From Flavicella sp042091695 (GTDB lineage Bacteria; Bacteroidota; Bacteroidia; Flavobacteriales; Flavobacteriaceae): a stretch of 20,147 nt of DNA. The DNA lies in NCBI GenBank assembly GCA_042091695.1, contig JBELHA010000045.1, positions 1-20,147 of the forward strand, read 5' to 3'. A program made the position numbers and the translations under genes. Positions 1 to 8,060 of the stretch are shown here, piece by piece. The notes beneath the pieces are model-generated. The model was not told the origin of the DNA. It ran no database searches and saw only the letters and a list, made by a program, of their open reading frames with translations. Numbering within the stretch: the first letter of the stretch is position 1; each line of letters opens with the position of its first letter.

Positions 1-50
1 GGACCCTCTGATTAACAGTCAGATGCTCTAACCAACTGAGCTAAGGAGGA
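1..50 (-). tRNA. tRNA-Asn (anticodon GTT), partial at window edge
   Basis: The reverse complement gives the 5' acceptor strand TCCTCCT, a D-arm and an anticodon loop reading CTGTTAA, so the anticodon is GTT (Asn). The 50 bases present are identical to 3423-3472 of the complete tRNA-Asn further right. The T-arm and 3' acceptor strand (about 24 nt) lie outside the window. It is one of two copies flanking a 3.3 kb segment. Confidence 0.93.
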
Positions 51-86
51 GTGTAATCTGTCGCAATACAATATTGTTTTGCGAGT

Positions 87-117
87 GCAAATATACAGGT
101 AATTTTAATTTCTACAA
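87..117 (-). promoter_or_regulatory. Bacteroidota-type promoter of the left tRNA-Asn
   Basis: On the minus strand, TATATTTG fits the Bacteroidota -7 consensus TAnnTTTG (within 87-95). A TTG lies at 115-117, exactly 19 nt upstream, the usual spacing for the -33 element. The start site would fall about 30 nt before the tRNA 5' end. The second tRNA-Asn has the same layout at 3509-3540. Confidence 0.7.
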
Positions 118-200
118 TAAAAAAAAGGTTTTTTTTAAAAAAAATAAATAACAAGCTAGGGATTTTCAGACTTCAATTGTTTAAACAAGAAACCGAACCT

Positions 201-371
201 ATGAAAAAATGTCCTACCTGTAAAAGCTCCGCTAGAATTCGAATGATTAGAACTGGAGTGTATCGAAAATTTCCTTTTTTAGGGATGTATTCCTGTAAAA
301 AATGTAATACCTATTATATAGCTATCAAGCCAATAGATATTACATTTCGAATACAACCTTCACAATTTTAG
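201..371 (+). CDS. small zinc-ribbon protein of unknown function
   Basis: This is a 56-residue basic protein. CPTC near the N-terminus and CKKC about 30 residues later form a four-cysteine zinc-ribbon pattern. The sequence between the two knuckles is basic and aromatic, as in small flavobacterial zinc-ribbon proteins of unknown function. I chose the ATG at 201 over an in-frame TTG at 177 because the first cysteine knuckle follows it directly and the extra eight residues look arbitrary. The stop lies 3 bp from the stop of the convergent GH117-like gene. No signal peptide or membrane segment is visible, so it is probably cytoplasmic. What it binds is unknown. The gene is short, so some doubt remains, but the paired CxxC motifs argue against chance. 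Confidence 0.6.
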   Translation: MKKCPTCKSSARIRMIRTGVYRKFPFLGMYSCKKCNTYYIAIKPIDITFRIQPSQF

Positions 372-374
372 AAA

Positions 375-1667
375 TTATTTTTTCTCCTTAAAGAAAACAT
401 CAAAATGAACAATATGTGCTTCTTTACTCAACAACCTATTTTCATGTGAAAGTCCCCATTTTGGGAATTTTGCTGGAAATGAATCAATGTCTTTAAAATT
501 ACCTTGCCTATAAAAAGCTCCTGCTCTAGGTACATTTTTTAAGTGAGAAGCTAGCTCAAAATTCAATCCATCTGCTGCATACTGTAATGAAAATAATTCT
601 GGCCCTTGACGAACTAAGGCACTTACACCACTCTTATAAGGAAAAATAACCACTTCATGACCACCCGTAACAATAGGGTTCAACTCAGAACGCACAAAAG
701 GACCTTCTGGCTTATCGGATACGGCTACTCCCCATCCTATGGCGTAAAACGCACCAAATTGTGAGCGATCGGAATGATCTCCGTCTCCCTTGTAATACAA
801 CCAATACTTCCCCCCTTTTTTAATCAATGAAGGGTCGTGAACTTTTCTAGAATCAAAACCTCCTTTTCCTGTTGGAGACAAAATAAGTTTGTCGTGTTTG
901 TACCATGGACCATTCGGAGAATCTGCCCAAGCCATCGCGATATGATGCGGACCATCCTTATAAACATGAGGGGATTTTGCTACCTGATAATACATGTAGT
1001 ACTTACCGTTTGCTACTAAAATATCTGGAGTAAACACACAACGATCGTCAAAACTTCCAGTCGGTCCTGGCTCTAATGCCATCCCCTCTTCTTCCCAATG
1101 GTAACCGTCTTTAGAGGTAGCATGCCAAATAGTAGCTATATCCCAACTGTAAATACGCTTCCAATTTCCCTTGGTATCTCGATAGGAACCTTGAGAACCC
1201 TTCTCCTGTCCAACAGGACCTCCACCCCATGTTTTGGTATACCATACATGATAGAGGTTTCCTATTTTAATTGGACTTGTAGGATCTCTAAAAGTAGTAT
1301 TCTCCTCAAAGCCCTTCAAGCTATTTCTTAAATAGTACGCAATTTGTAATTCAGGGTGACGACGTGAAACTCTAAATTGTTCATAAGGTCCTTTAGGCTC
1401 TCTTTTGTAGGCTGCTAATTTTTCTTGAATGATAGAATCTTGAAGTGGATCTGTATTGTACCCCAAACCTGTCGTTTCATAATACTTGAAATTCGTAAAA
1501 AAAGAACTTTCTTGTTCAAATTGTAAATTTCCATTTTTATACCTCGAAAAGGCAGTACTTCTCTTTGTTTCTTTAACTGCTGATTTTTCTACTACTCCTT
1601 TACAACTAAAAAGGAGCAACACCAATACTCCTAACTGAAATGCAAATAAATTGATTTTTGTATTCAT
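375..1667 (-). CDS. lipoprotein glycoside hydrolase, GH117/GH43-type five-bladed beta-propeller
   Basis: This 430-residue protein has a lipoprotein signal peptide: basic start, hydrophobic run, then FSC with the lipid-bearing Cys22. The rest resembles the beta-propeller clan that includes GH43 and GH117, with recurring YHVWYT, YYMYYQ and YWLYYKG blade strands. Candidate catalytic residues are Asp128 in RDP, Asp278 in VHDPSL, and the His337-Glu338 pair in GGHEV. A catalytic His next to a Glu, with two Asp upstream, is a GH117 feature (alpha-1,3-(3,6-anhydro)-L-galactosidase, which acts on agar- or carrageenan-derived oligosaccharides), and the length fits. It probably sits on the cell envelope and trims the non-reducing end of a sulfated galactan oligosaccharide. 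The divergent sulfatase gene 171 bp away supports a polysaccharide role. The exact substrate cannot be read from sequence, and a GH43-like or other propeller specificity is possible. Confidence 0.62.
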   Translation of the reverse strand: MNTKINLFAFQLGVLVLLLFSCKGVVEKSAVKETKRSTAFSRYKNGNLQFEQESSFFTNFKYYETTGLGYNTDPLQDSIIQEKLAAYKREPKGPYEQFRVSRRHPELQIAYYLRNSLKGFEENTTFRDPTSPIKIGNLYHVWYTKTWGGGPVGQEKGSQGSYRDTKGNWKRIYSWDIATIWHATSKDGYHWEEEGMALEPGPTGSFDDRCVFTPDILVANGKYYMYYQVAKSPHVYKDGPHHIAMAWADSPNGPWYKHDKLILSPTGKGGFDSRKVHDPSLIKKGGKYWLYYKGDGDHSDRSQFGAFYAIGWGVAVSDKPEGPFVRSELNPIVTGGHEVVIFPYKSGVSALVRQGPELFSLQYAADGLNFELASHLKNVPRAGAFYRQGNFKDIDSFPAKFPKWGLSHENRLLSKEAHIVHFDVFFKEKK

Positions 1668-1838
1668 AACTTAAAACTTTGTTTTAAAAAAAATCTAATC
1701 TAGATAGATTTTAGAAAACAAACTATCTTTTTTTACACAAAACATAACACGACTGTCTTCAATGTGTTTTTTTCACACAATGCGTGCATATGCTATCTCC
1801 TTAAAATATTGTAAATTAAAACACATACACTAGAGATT
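1668..1838. promoter_or_regulatory. divergent regulatory region between the GH117-like and sulfatase genes
   Basis: These 171 bp hold both gene starts. At 1692-1710 there is a near-perfect palindrome: AATCT arms around ATCTAGAT, broken only by one extra A. At 1763-1779 TGTGT and ACACA form a second inverted repeat across a T-rich spacer. No clean TAnnTTTG box is visible for either gene, so transcription may need an activator. These are candidate operators only. Confidence 0.4.
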
Positions 1839-3356
1839 ATGAAGAGCTTAAAACTTATACTACTAATTCTTACTTTTTGCAGTTGCAAATCACAAACCAA
1901 GAAAAATGTACTTTTAATTATTGTAGATGACTTAAAACCTACATTGGCTTGCTATGGAAATTCACAAATAGTAAGTCCTAATTTTGACAAACTTGCATCC
2001 AAGAGCGTCCTATTTACAAACTGTCATGCCCAACAAGCTGTTTGCGCTCCTTCACGCGTCAGCCTTATGACAGGTATGCGCCCCGACTACACACAGATTT
2101 TAGATTTAAAAACTAAAATGAGAGACAAAAATCCGAATATAATCACCGTTCCTCAACACCTTAAAGCAGAAGGTTATAAAACTATCGGAATTGGAAAAGT
2201 ACTACACGGAGCTAAAAAAAACGATCCAATATCTTGGACTAGACCATTTGTTACAGAAGACGACCTTGTATACAATCAAAACCACAAAAGACCTACCGAT
2301 GATCAATACCAAAACAAACTAACACGAAAAACACTAACTTCAATTAAGAGCGCTTCAAAAAAGATAAAAAACATTAGAAAAGAGCTTGCTGTTAGAAATG
2401 CAAGACCCGCAACAGAATGTTTAGACCTTCCAGACAATGCATATGTTGACGGAGCTGTCGCAGCAAAAAGCATTGACATCCTGAAGCAACTACACAAAGA
2501 AGAAACTCCATTTTTTATGACGGTAGGATTTCGAAAACCACACCTTCCATTTACAGCACCAAAAAAATATTGGGATCTTTATTCTAGAGATTCATTAAAA
2601 ACAGCATCTTATCAAAAACCTGCAAAAGGAGCACCTAGTTACGCCCTCCACACATGGGGAGAACTAAAAGGGTATTCTGATATACCTGAAGAAATTAATA
2701 AAAATGGGATTCTAAACACTGACAAACAAAAAGAATTGATACATGGGTACTATGCCTGTGTATCGTATATAGACGCACAGTTGGGAAAAATTCTAAACTA
2801 CTTAGAAAGTTCAAAATTGGAGAAAAACACCTTAGTGATTCTCGTAGGAGATCACGGTTGGCATCTAGGTGATCATGGAGTTTGGAACAAACATACCAAC
2901 TACGAGCAAGCTACTAGAACACCTCTATTCATAATGCACCCTGAGGGTAAAAAAGCTTTAAAAAACTCAAGTCCAACAGAACTGCTAGACCTCTTCCCTA
3001 CCATAAGCGACTATTTACAAATTAAAAAACCACATAAACTTCATGGTACAAGTCTTGAACCAATCGTTATAGGAGGAAGAAAATCAGTTAAAAATGCAGC
3101 ACTGAGTCAATACCCAAGACACAATAAAATGGGCTACGCATTAAGAACAAATAGATATCGATATATTGAATGGCGAGAAGGTAGCTACAAAAAAAACAAA
3201 AAATATATAAGAGGAAAAATTGTGAGTACTGAATTATACGACTACGAAAAAGACCCCTTAGAAAAAACCAACTTAACTAAAAGTGATACCTATACAAATC
3301 TGAAAAATGAGCTAAAAAAACAACTTGATAAAATTGTTGGGGAAAATATAAAATAG
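1839..3356 (+). CDS. S1-family (formylglycine-dependent) sulfatase, lipoprotein
   Basis: This 505-residue arylsulfatase-family enzyme hydrolyses sulfate esters. After a short signal peptide with possible lipidation at Cys14 or Cys16, IIVDD (Asp30, Asp31) supplies the first metal ligands. C69-A-P-S-R is the CxPSR motif whose Cys is converted to formylglycine by an anaerobic-type or FGE-type maturase encoded elsewhere. The GIGK and FRKPHLPF segments and the GDHGWHLGDHG metal/substrate motif follow in the normal order. The FRKPHLPF and GDHGWHLGDHG segments are characteristic of iduronate-2-sulfatase-like sulfatases (SulfAtlas S1_7-like by my reading), a group common in marine polysaccharide loci. 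Together with the divergent GH117-like gene, it probably desulfates an algal galactan or similar glycan in the periplasm or at the envelope. A hairpin terminator follows 15 bp after the stop. No SusC/SusD pair is present nearby. Confidence 0.88.
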   Translation: MKSLKLILLILTFCSCKSQTKKNVLLIIVDDLKPTLACYGNSQIVSPNFDKLASKSVLFTNCHAQQAVCAPSRVSLMTGMRPDYTQILDLKTKMRDKNPNIITVPQHLKAEGYKTIGIGKVLHGAKKNDPISWTRPFVTEDDLVYNQNHKRPTDDQYQNKLTRKTLTSIKSASKKIKNIRKELAVRNARPATECLDLPDNAYVDGAVAAKSIDILKQLHKEETPFFMTVGFRKPHLPFTAPKKYWDLYSRDSLKTASYQKPAKGAPSYALHTWGELKGYSDIPEEINKNGILNTDKQKELIHGYYACVSYIDAQLGKILNYLESSKLEKNTLVILVGDHGWHLGDHGVWNKHTNYEQATRTPLFIMHPEGKKALKNSSPTELLDLFPTISDYLQIKKPHKLHGTSLEPIVIGGRKSVKNAALSQYPRHNKMGYALRTNRYRYIEWREGSYKKNKKYIRGKIVSTELYDYEKDPLEKTNLTKSDTYTNLKNELKKQLDKIVGENIK

Positions 3357-3370
3357 ATGTAAAATTAAAA

Positions 3371-3397
3371 AGCACTTACTTTCGTAAGTGCTTTTTT
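3371..3397. terminator. bidirectional rho-independent terminator
   Basis: AGCACTTAC and GTAAGTGCT form a perfect 9-bp stem around a TTTC loop, followed by a T run on the plus strand and preceded by an A run that gives Ts on the minus strand. It can end both the sulfatase mRNA and the minus-strand tRNA-Asn transcript. Confidence 0.85.
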
Positions 3398-3398
3398 G

Positions 3399-3472
3399 CT
3401 CCTCCTCTTGGGCTCGAACCAAGGACCCTCTGATTAACAGTCAGATGCTCTAACCAACTGAGCTAAGGAGGA
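3399..3472 (-). tRNA. tRNA-Asn (anticodon GTT)
   Basis: The complete cloverleaf is readable on the minus strand. A 7-bp acceptor stem pairs TCCTCCT with AGGAGGA, followed by discriminator G. The D-arm contains AGCTCAGTTGGTTAGAGC, the anticodon loop is CTGTTAA (GTT, Asn), and the T-arm is CTTGG/CCAAG around TTCGAGC. CCA is not fully encoded; the bases after the discriminator read CA. The anticodon side is identical to the partial copy at 1-50. Confidence 0.97.
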
Positions 3473-3508
3473 GTGTAATCTTGTGCAACACAATAATGTT
3501 TTGCGAGT

Positions 3509-3540
3509 GCAAATATAGAGGTAATTTTAAATCTCACAAA
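3509..3540 (-). promoter_or_regulatory. Bacteroidota-type promoter of the right tRNA-Asn
   Basis: Read on the minus strand, TTTG (3537-3540) is followed after 19 nt by TATATTTG (within 3509-3517), matching TTTG-N19-TAnnTTTG. The surrounding 70 bp are clearly related to the promoter of the left tRNA-Asn copy. Confidence 0.75.
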
Positions 3541-3835
3541 CTTTTTTTTTCAAAAAAAACTAAAAAACGACACTCAAAAAAAAAGACCTCTAGAAACCAA
3601 CAATTTAAACCAATTCATATTTCAAAAAAATCTACTCTAAAACTGATGCAACACTGTTTAAAAATTAGTGCATTTTTAAAAATCAAAAAAAACCTCAAAA
3701 CAGAACTCGAAAGGAATACACAGTAAAAAACTCAGTTAAAACCTTCAAATTAAAAGAAAAGATAAAAATCAGCAGATAAAAATTAAATATTTTGCAAATC
3801 TTATAATCTCAAGTGATTCTTCTAACAAATCGTTG
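3541..3835. other. A-rich gene-free stretch
   Basis: Between the tRNA-Asn promoter and the odhA promoter lies about 300 bp of A-rich sequence with long A and T runs. An open frame on the plus strand (3481-3726) is lysine-rich low-complexity translation and starts inside the tRNA promoter, so I do not call it a gene. I see no RNA gene, strong hairpin or repeat here. Confidence 0.6.
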
Positions 3836-3843
3836 TACATTTG
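3836..3843 (+). promoter_or_regulatory. -7 box of the odhA-odhB promoter
   Basis: TACATTTG matches TAnnTTTG exactly, about 33 nt upstream of the odhA ATG. No convincing TTTG -33 element is seen at 19 nt. The match also argues against the in-frame TTG start at 3841, which would lie inside the promoter. Confidence 0.55.
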
Positions 3844-3876
3844 TTTTTACTAAAAAAAGAGTATTTAATATATCTT

Positions 3877-6618
3877 ATGGACAAATTTTCGTTCTTAAAC
3901 GCAGCACATTCGGGATTTATTGCCGATTTGTACGACCAATACACAACCAACCCCGACTCAGTAGAACCAAGTTGGAAAAGTTTTTTTCAAGGTTATGATT
4001 TAGCCAATGAAGAGTACGGTAGTTCATCAAAAGAAAGCACCTCTATTGAAATACCGGAACAGGTACATAAAGAATTTCATGTAATTGAATTGATAAACGG
4101 TTACCGTTCACGTGGACACCTGTTCACAAAAACAAACCCTGTCCGTGATCGAAGAAAATACAGTCCAAATCTAGACTATAAAAACTTTGGCCTGTACGAA
4201 AACGATTTAGAAAATGTTTTTAGCGCCTGTGAAATCATAGGATTGAAACCTTCTAAACTGAGTACAATCATTGACCATTTGGAGCAAATGTACTGTGACT
4301 CAATTGGTGTTGAATATATGTATATTCGAAACCCTCAAGAAATCAAATGGTGGCAAGAGCGTTTGAATAAAAACAACAACCACCCCTCTTACAATGCGGA
4401 TTCAAAAAAATACATCTTATCAAAATTGAATCAAGCCGTTGGATTTGAAGATTTCCTACAAACAAAATACGTTGGACAAAAACGTTTTTCATTGGAAGGT
4501 GGTGAAACACTTATTCCTGCAATTTCTGTTGCCTTAAGAGATGCTGCAGAAAAATACGGGGTAAAAGAATGTGTACTTGGAATGGCCCATAGAGGTCGTC
4601 TAAACACATTGACAAATATTTTTAAAAAACCAGTGCGTGATTTGTTTTCTGAATTTGAAGGAAAAGATTTTGACGACGAAAATATTGATGGGGATGTAAA
4701 ATATCACATGGGACTTACACTGAGTAAGACTTTCAGAAATGGAGAGGTTATGAAAATGAACCTGGTGCCCAACCCATCACACTTAGAAACAGTTGCTCCT
4801 GTAGCTGAAGGTATTGCTCGCGCGAAAATAGACAGAAAATACAACGGAGACGATGCTAAAATCTTACCAATCATCGTACATGGAGACGCTGCAATTGCAG
4901 GACAAGGAATCGTATACGAAGTAACTCAGATGAGTAAACTCAATGGTTACAAAACCGGAGGTACTTTACACTTGGTTGTAAACAACCAAGTAGGATTTAC
5001 GACCAACTATCTAGATGCAAGATCAAGTACCTACTGTACAGATGTTGCCAAAGTAACACTTTCACCAGTACTCCACGTAAATGCAGATGATGTGGAAGCT
5101 GTATGTCACGCTGTTGAACTCGCTTTGGAATTTAGAATGAAATTCAAAAGAGATATTTTTATCGACCTCTTAGGATATAGAAAGTACGGGCACAACGAAG
5201 GTGATGAACCTCGTTTTACGCAGCCAAACTTATACAAAGCAATTTCTAAACATAACAATCCAAAAGATATTTATATTCAAAAGCTGATTGATGAAAATAT
5301 CATTGATGCAGCCTACGCAAAAGAATTAAAAGATTCCTTTAAAAGTATGTTAGAGGAAGAATTTCAAAAGTCTAAAGGAGATTCGAGCTCGAAGGTAGTA
5401 CCCTTTATGGAACATACTTGGAAAGATTTTGTTCGCGAAAAATTAGAAGCGATGTTACTTCCTGTGGACACCACATATCCACTTGGAAATCTAAAAGACA
5501 TTGCAAAAGTAGTATCTACTGTTCCCGAAGGAGTGAAATTTGTTAGAAAAGCGGAACGAATTTTGAAAGGAAGAGACAAAATGGTTTTTGAAAAAAACCA
5601 ACTCGACTGGGGAATGGGTGAAACCTTGGCGTATGGAACACTATTAGAAGAGGGCTACAACGTACGTATCTCAGGACAGGATGTAGAGCGTGGTACTTTT
5701 AGTCACAGGCATGCTATTTTACGTGATGAAAACACTGAAGACCGTATCAACCTAATCAATACAAACCCAAAAAATAACGGGGAATTATTTATCTACAACT
5801 CACTTCTATCTGAGTATGGAGTTTTAGGTTTTGATTACGGATATGCTATGGCAAATCCAAATACATTGACAATCTGGGAAGCTCAGTTTGGAGATTTTAG
5901 CAACGGAGCACAAATAATGTTTGACCAGTATATCGCTGCTGCAGAAGACAAATGGAAATTACAAAATGGTATTGTAGTACTTCTACCTCATGGTTATGAG
6001 GGGCAAGGTTCAGAACACTCATCTGCAAGAATTGAACGCTTCTTACAATTGTGTGCCAACCACAACATGACTGTTGCTGACTGTACAACTCCTGCCAACA
6101 TGTACCACTTGTTGAGAAGACACATGAAGCGAAAACACCGTAAACCATTGATCGTGTTTACTCCTAAAAGCTTATTGCGTCACCCAAAAGCAGTAAACCC
6201 TATTGAAGATTTTGCAGAAGGAACTTTTCAAGAAATAATACCAGACACTATTCAACCAGAAAAAGTGACAAAACTTGTGTTTTGTACAGGGAAGTTTTAC
6301 TATGAATTATTAGAAGAACGCGAAACAACAAATAGAGAAGACATTGCTTTGGTAAGAGTTGAACAATTGTTTCCATTGCACATAGAAAAAATAAAAGAGA
6401 CCATTGCGCACTATCCTAATGCGACAGAATATGTATGGGCACAAGAAGAACCTAAAAACATGGGAGCTTGGACTTACATGTTAGAAAGATTAGATTTCAT
6501 CAAACTTAGTGTCGCTTCTCGAAAATACTACTCTGTACCAGCAGCTGGGTCTTCTGCTCGTTTTAAAAGAAGACAACGCGCTGTGATCGATATGGTTTTC
6601 GACACCGATAAAGAATAA
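3877..6618 (+). CDS. odhA: 2-oxoglutarate dehydrogenase E1 component
   Basis: This 913-residue thiamine-diphosphate enzyme (also named sucA) decarboxylates 2-oxoglutarate and passes the succinyl group to the lipoyl arm of E2 in the TCA cycle. The N-terminal segment HSGFIADLYDQY...VEPSWKSFF is the typical E1 N-domain. GMAHRGRLN is at about residues 235-243. HGDAA with the following GQG (about 335-342) and NNQVGFTT (about 369-376) form the ThDP/Mg binding region. ISGQDVERGTFSHRHA (from about 598) begins the pyrimidine-binding transketolase-like part, and the C-terminal domain is complete. Length is normal for the family. I chose the ATG at 3877 because MDKFSFLNAAHSGF is the expected N-terminus. 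The E2 gene follows after 76 bp; E3 (lpd) is not in the window. Confidence 0.97.
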   Translation: MDKFSFLNAAHSGFIADLYDQYTTNPDSVEPSWKSFFQGYDLANEEYGSSSKESTSIEIPEQVHKEFHVIELINGYRSRGHLFTKTNPVRDRRKYSPNLDYKNFGLYENDLENVFSACEIIGLKPSKLSTIIDHLEQMYCDSIGVEYMYIRNPQEIKWWQERLNKNNNHPSYNADSKKYILSKLNQAVGFEDFLQTKYVGQKRFSLEGGETLIPAISVALRDAAEKYGVKECVLGMAHRGRLNTLTNIFKKPVRDLFSEFEGKDFDDENIDGDVKYHMGLTLSKTFRNGEVMKMNLVPNPSHLETVAPVAEGIARAKIDRKYNGDDAKILPIIVHGDAAIAGQGIVYEVTQMSKLNGYKTGGTLHLVVNNQVGFTTNYLDARSSTYCTDVAKVTLSPVLHVNADDVEAVCHAVELALEFRMKFKRDIFIDLLGYRKYGHNEGDEPRFTQPNLYKAISKHNNPKDIYIQKLIDENIIDAAYAKELKDSFKSMLEEEFQKSKGDSSSKVVPFMEHTWKDFVREKLEAMLLPVDTTYPLGNLKDIAKVVSTVPEGVKFVRKAERILKGRDKMVFEKNQLDWGMGETLAYGTLLEEGYNVRISGQDVERGTFSHRHAILRDENTEDRINLINTNPKNNGELFIYNSLLSEYGVLGFDYGYAMANPNTLTIWEAQFGDFSNGAQIMFDQYIAAAEDKWKLQNGIVVLLPHGYEGQGSEHSSARIERFLQLCANHNMTVADCTTPANMYHLLRRHMKRKHRKPLIVFTPKSLLRHPKAVNPIEDFAEGTFQEIIPDTIQPEKVTKLVFCTGKFYYELLEERETTNREDIALVRVEQLFPLHIEKIKETIAHYPNATEYVWAQEEPKNMGAWTYMLERLDFIKLSVASRKYYSVPAAGSSARFKRRQRAVIDMVFDTDKE

Positions 6619-6694
6619 AAAACAACTCAGTAAAAAGAACAAATAAAAATACTGCTTAGTAGAAGCAATTCAAAAAACTTTAAAATTAGTACCG

Positions 6695-7921
6695 ATGATT
6701 TTAGAAATGAAAGTACCCTCACCAGGAGAATCAATTACAGAAGTAGAAATAGCTTCATGGCTAGTTGAAGATGGAGATTATGTTGAAAAAGACCAACCTA
6801 TTGCTGAAGTAGACTCTGACAAAGCAACCCTTGAACTTCCGGCTGAAGAAAGTGGTATTATTACCTTAAAAGCAGAAGAAGGAGACGCCGTAGAAGTAGG
6901 TGCTGTTGTCTGCTTGATCGACATGGAAGCTGCTAAACCTGAAGGAGGTGCAACTGCGGAAAAGCAAGAAGCTCCTAAAGTTGAAGCAGCAACACCAAAA
7001 GCTACACCCGTAGCTGAAGCTCCGAAAGAAGCAGCTGCAACTACTTATGCCAGCGGAACTGCAGCTCCTGCAGCTCAAAAAATATTGGATGAAAAAGGAA
7101 TTTCTAATGCAGCAGTAGCTGGTTCAGGAAAAGACGGTAGAATCACAAAAGAAGATGCACTAAATGCACAACCTGCCATGGGTAATGCAGTGGGTAGCAG
7201 AGGTACAGAACGTAAAAAAATGTCAATGCTACGTAGAAAAGTAGCACAGCGTCTTGTAGCGGTAAAAAATGATACTGCAATGCTAACAACCTTTAACGAG
7301 GTAAACATGCAACCTATCTTTGAATTGAGAAAACAATACAAAGAGGCATTTAAAGCAAAACACGGTGTAGGTTTAGGATTTATGTCTTTCTTTACCTTAG
7401 CGGTAACAAGAGCGCTTGAATTGTATCCTGACGTAAATTCTATGATCGACGGAGATTTTCAAGTAAAACACGACTTTTCAGACATTTCTATCGCAGTATC
7501 AGGTCCTAAAGGATTGATGGTACCTGTTATAAGAAACGCTGAAAACTTATCTTTTAGAGGAGTAGAAAGTGAAGTAAAACGTTTGGCCTTGCGTGCGCGT
7601 GATGGACAAATCACTGTAGATGAAATGACAGGTGGTACTTTTACAATTACAAACGGTGGAGTTTTTGGATCTATGTTGTCCACACCAATCATCAACCCTC
7701 CTCAATCAGCGATTTTGGGAATGCATAATATTGTTGAGCGTCCGATGGCTGTAAACGGTCAAGTGGTTATTCAACCTATCATGTATGTTGCACTTTCATA
7801 CGATCACAGAATTATCGATGGAAAAGAGTCTGTTGGATTCTTAGTTGCTATCAAAGAAGCTATAGAAAACCCAATTGAGTTGTTGATGCACAACAACCCT
7901 AAAAAAGCATTGGAACTGTAA
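6695..7921 (+). CDS. odhB: dihydrolipoyllysine succinyltransferase, E2 of 2-oxoglutarate dehydrogenase
   Basis: This 408-residue E2 core protein (also named sucB) transfers the succinyl group from lipoate to CoA and forms the scaffold of the complex. A single lipoyl domain comes first, with Lys43 in DSDKATLEL as the lipoylated residue. An Ala/Pro/Lys-rich linker (about 80-118) leads to the E3-binding domain (about 120-157, AAQKILDEKG...GKDGRITKED). The C-terminal acyltransferase domain carries the active-site His371 and Asp375 in DHRIIDG. One lipoyl domain and the ESITEVEIA segment distinguish it from pyruvate dehydrogenase E2. The start MILEMKVPSPGES is the usual flavobacterial form. It lies 76 bp after odhA on the same strand with no terminator between, so the two probably form an operon ending at the 7949-7980 terminator. 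Confidence 0.97.
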   Translation: MILEMKVPSPGESITEVEIASWLVEDGDYVEKDQPIAEVDSDKATLELPAEESGIITLKAEEGDAVEVGAVVCLIDMEAAKPEGGATAEKQEAPKVEAATPKATPVAEAPKEAAATTYASGTAAPAAQKILDEKGISNAAVAGSGKDGRITKEDALNAQPAMGNAVGSRGTERKKMSMLRRKVAQRLVAVKNDTAMLTTFNEVNMQPIFELRKQYKEAFKAKHGVGLGFMSFFTLAVTRALELYPDVNSMIDGDFQVKHDFSDISIAVSGPKGLMVPVIRNAENLSFRGVESEVKRLALRARDGQITVDEMTGGTFTITNGGVFGSMLSTPIINPPQSAILGMHNIVERPMAVNGQVVIQPIMYVALSYDHRIIDGKESVGFLVAIKEAIENPIELLMHNNPKKALEL

Positions 7922-7948
7922 CAAACCTACATTCGATACACTTAAAAA

Positions 7949-7980
7949 AAGGCTACTTATTACTAGGTAGCCTTTTTTTT
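7949..7980 (+). terminator. rho-independent terminator after odhB
   Basis: AGGCTAC pairs with GTAGCCT across a short loop, preceded by an A run and followed by eight Ts. The stem is nearly the same as the terminator at 10233-10264. Confidence 0.9.
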
Positions 7981-8060
7981 CGAATTAAATACTCCTATTT
8001 TATTTGCTGTATCCGAGTTTAAAAGTAAATTAGAGCTGCTAACTAAAATTTTAAAATACA

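Noticed and set aside
3481..3726. 81-codon plus-strand open frame
   Set aside because: Lysine/serine-rich translation of A-rich DNA, begins inside the tRNA-Asn promoter, no recognisable domain or promoter of its own.
5897..6148. Antisense frame within odhA rich in Cys/Gln
   Set aside because: Shadow of the strongly conserved E1 C-terminal region; no promoter or family resemblance.
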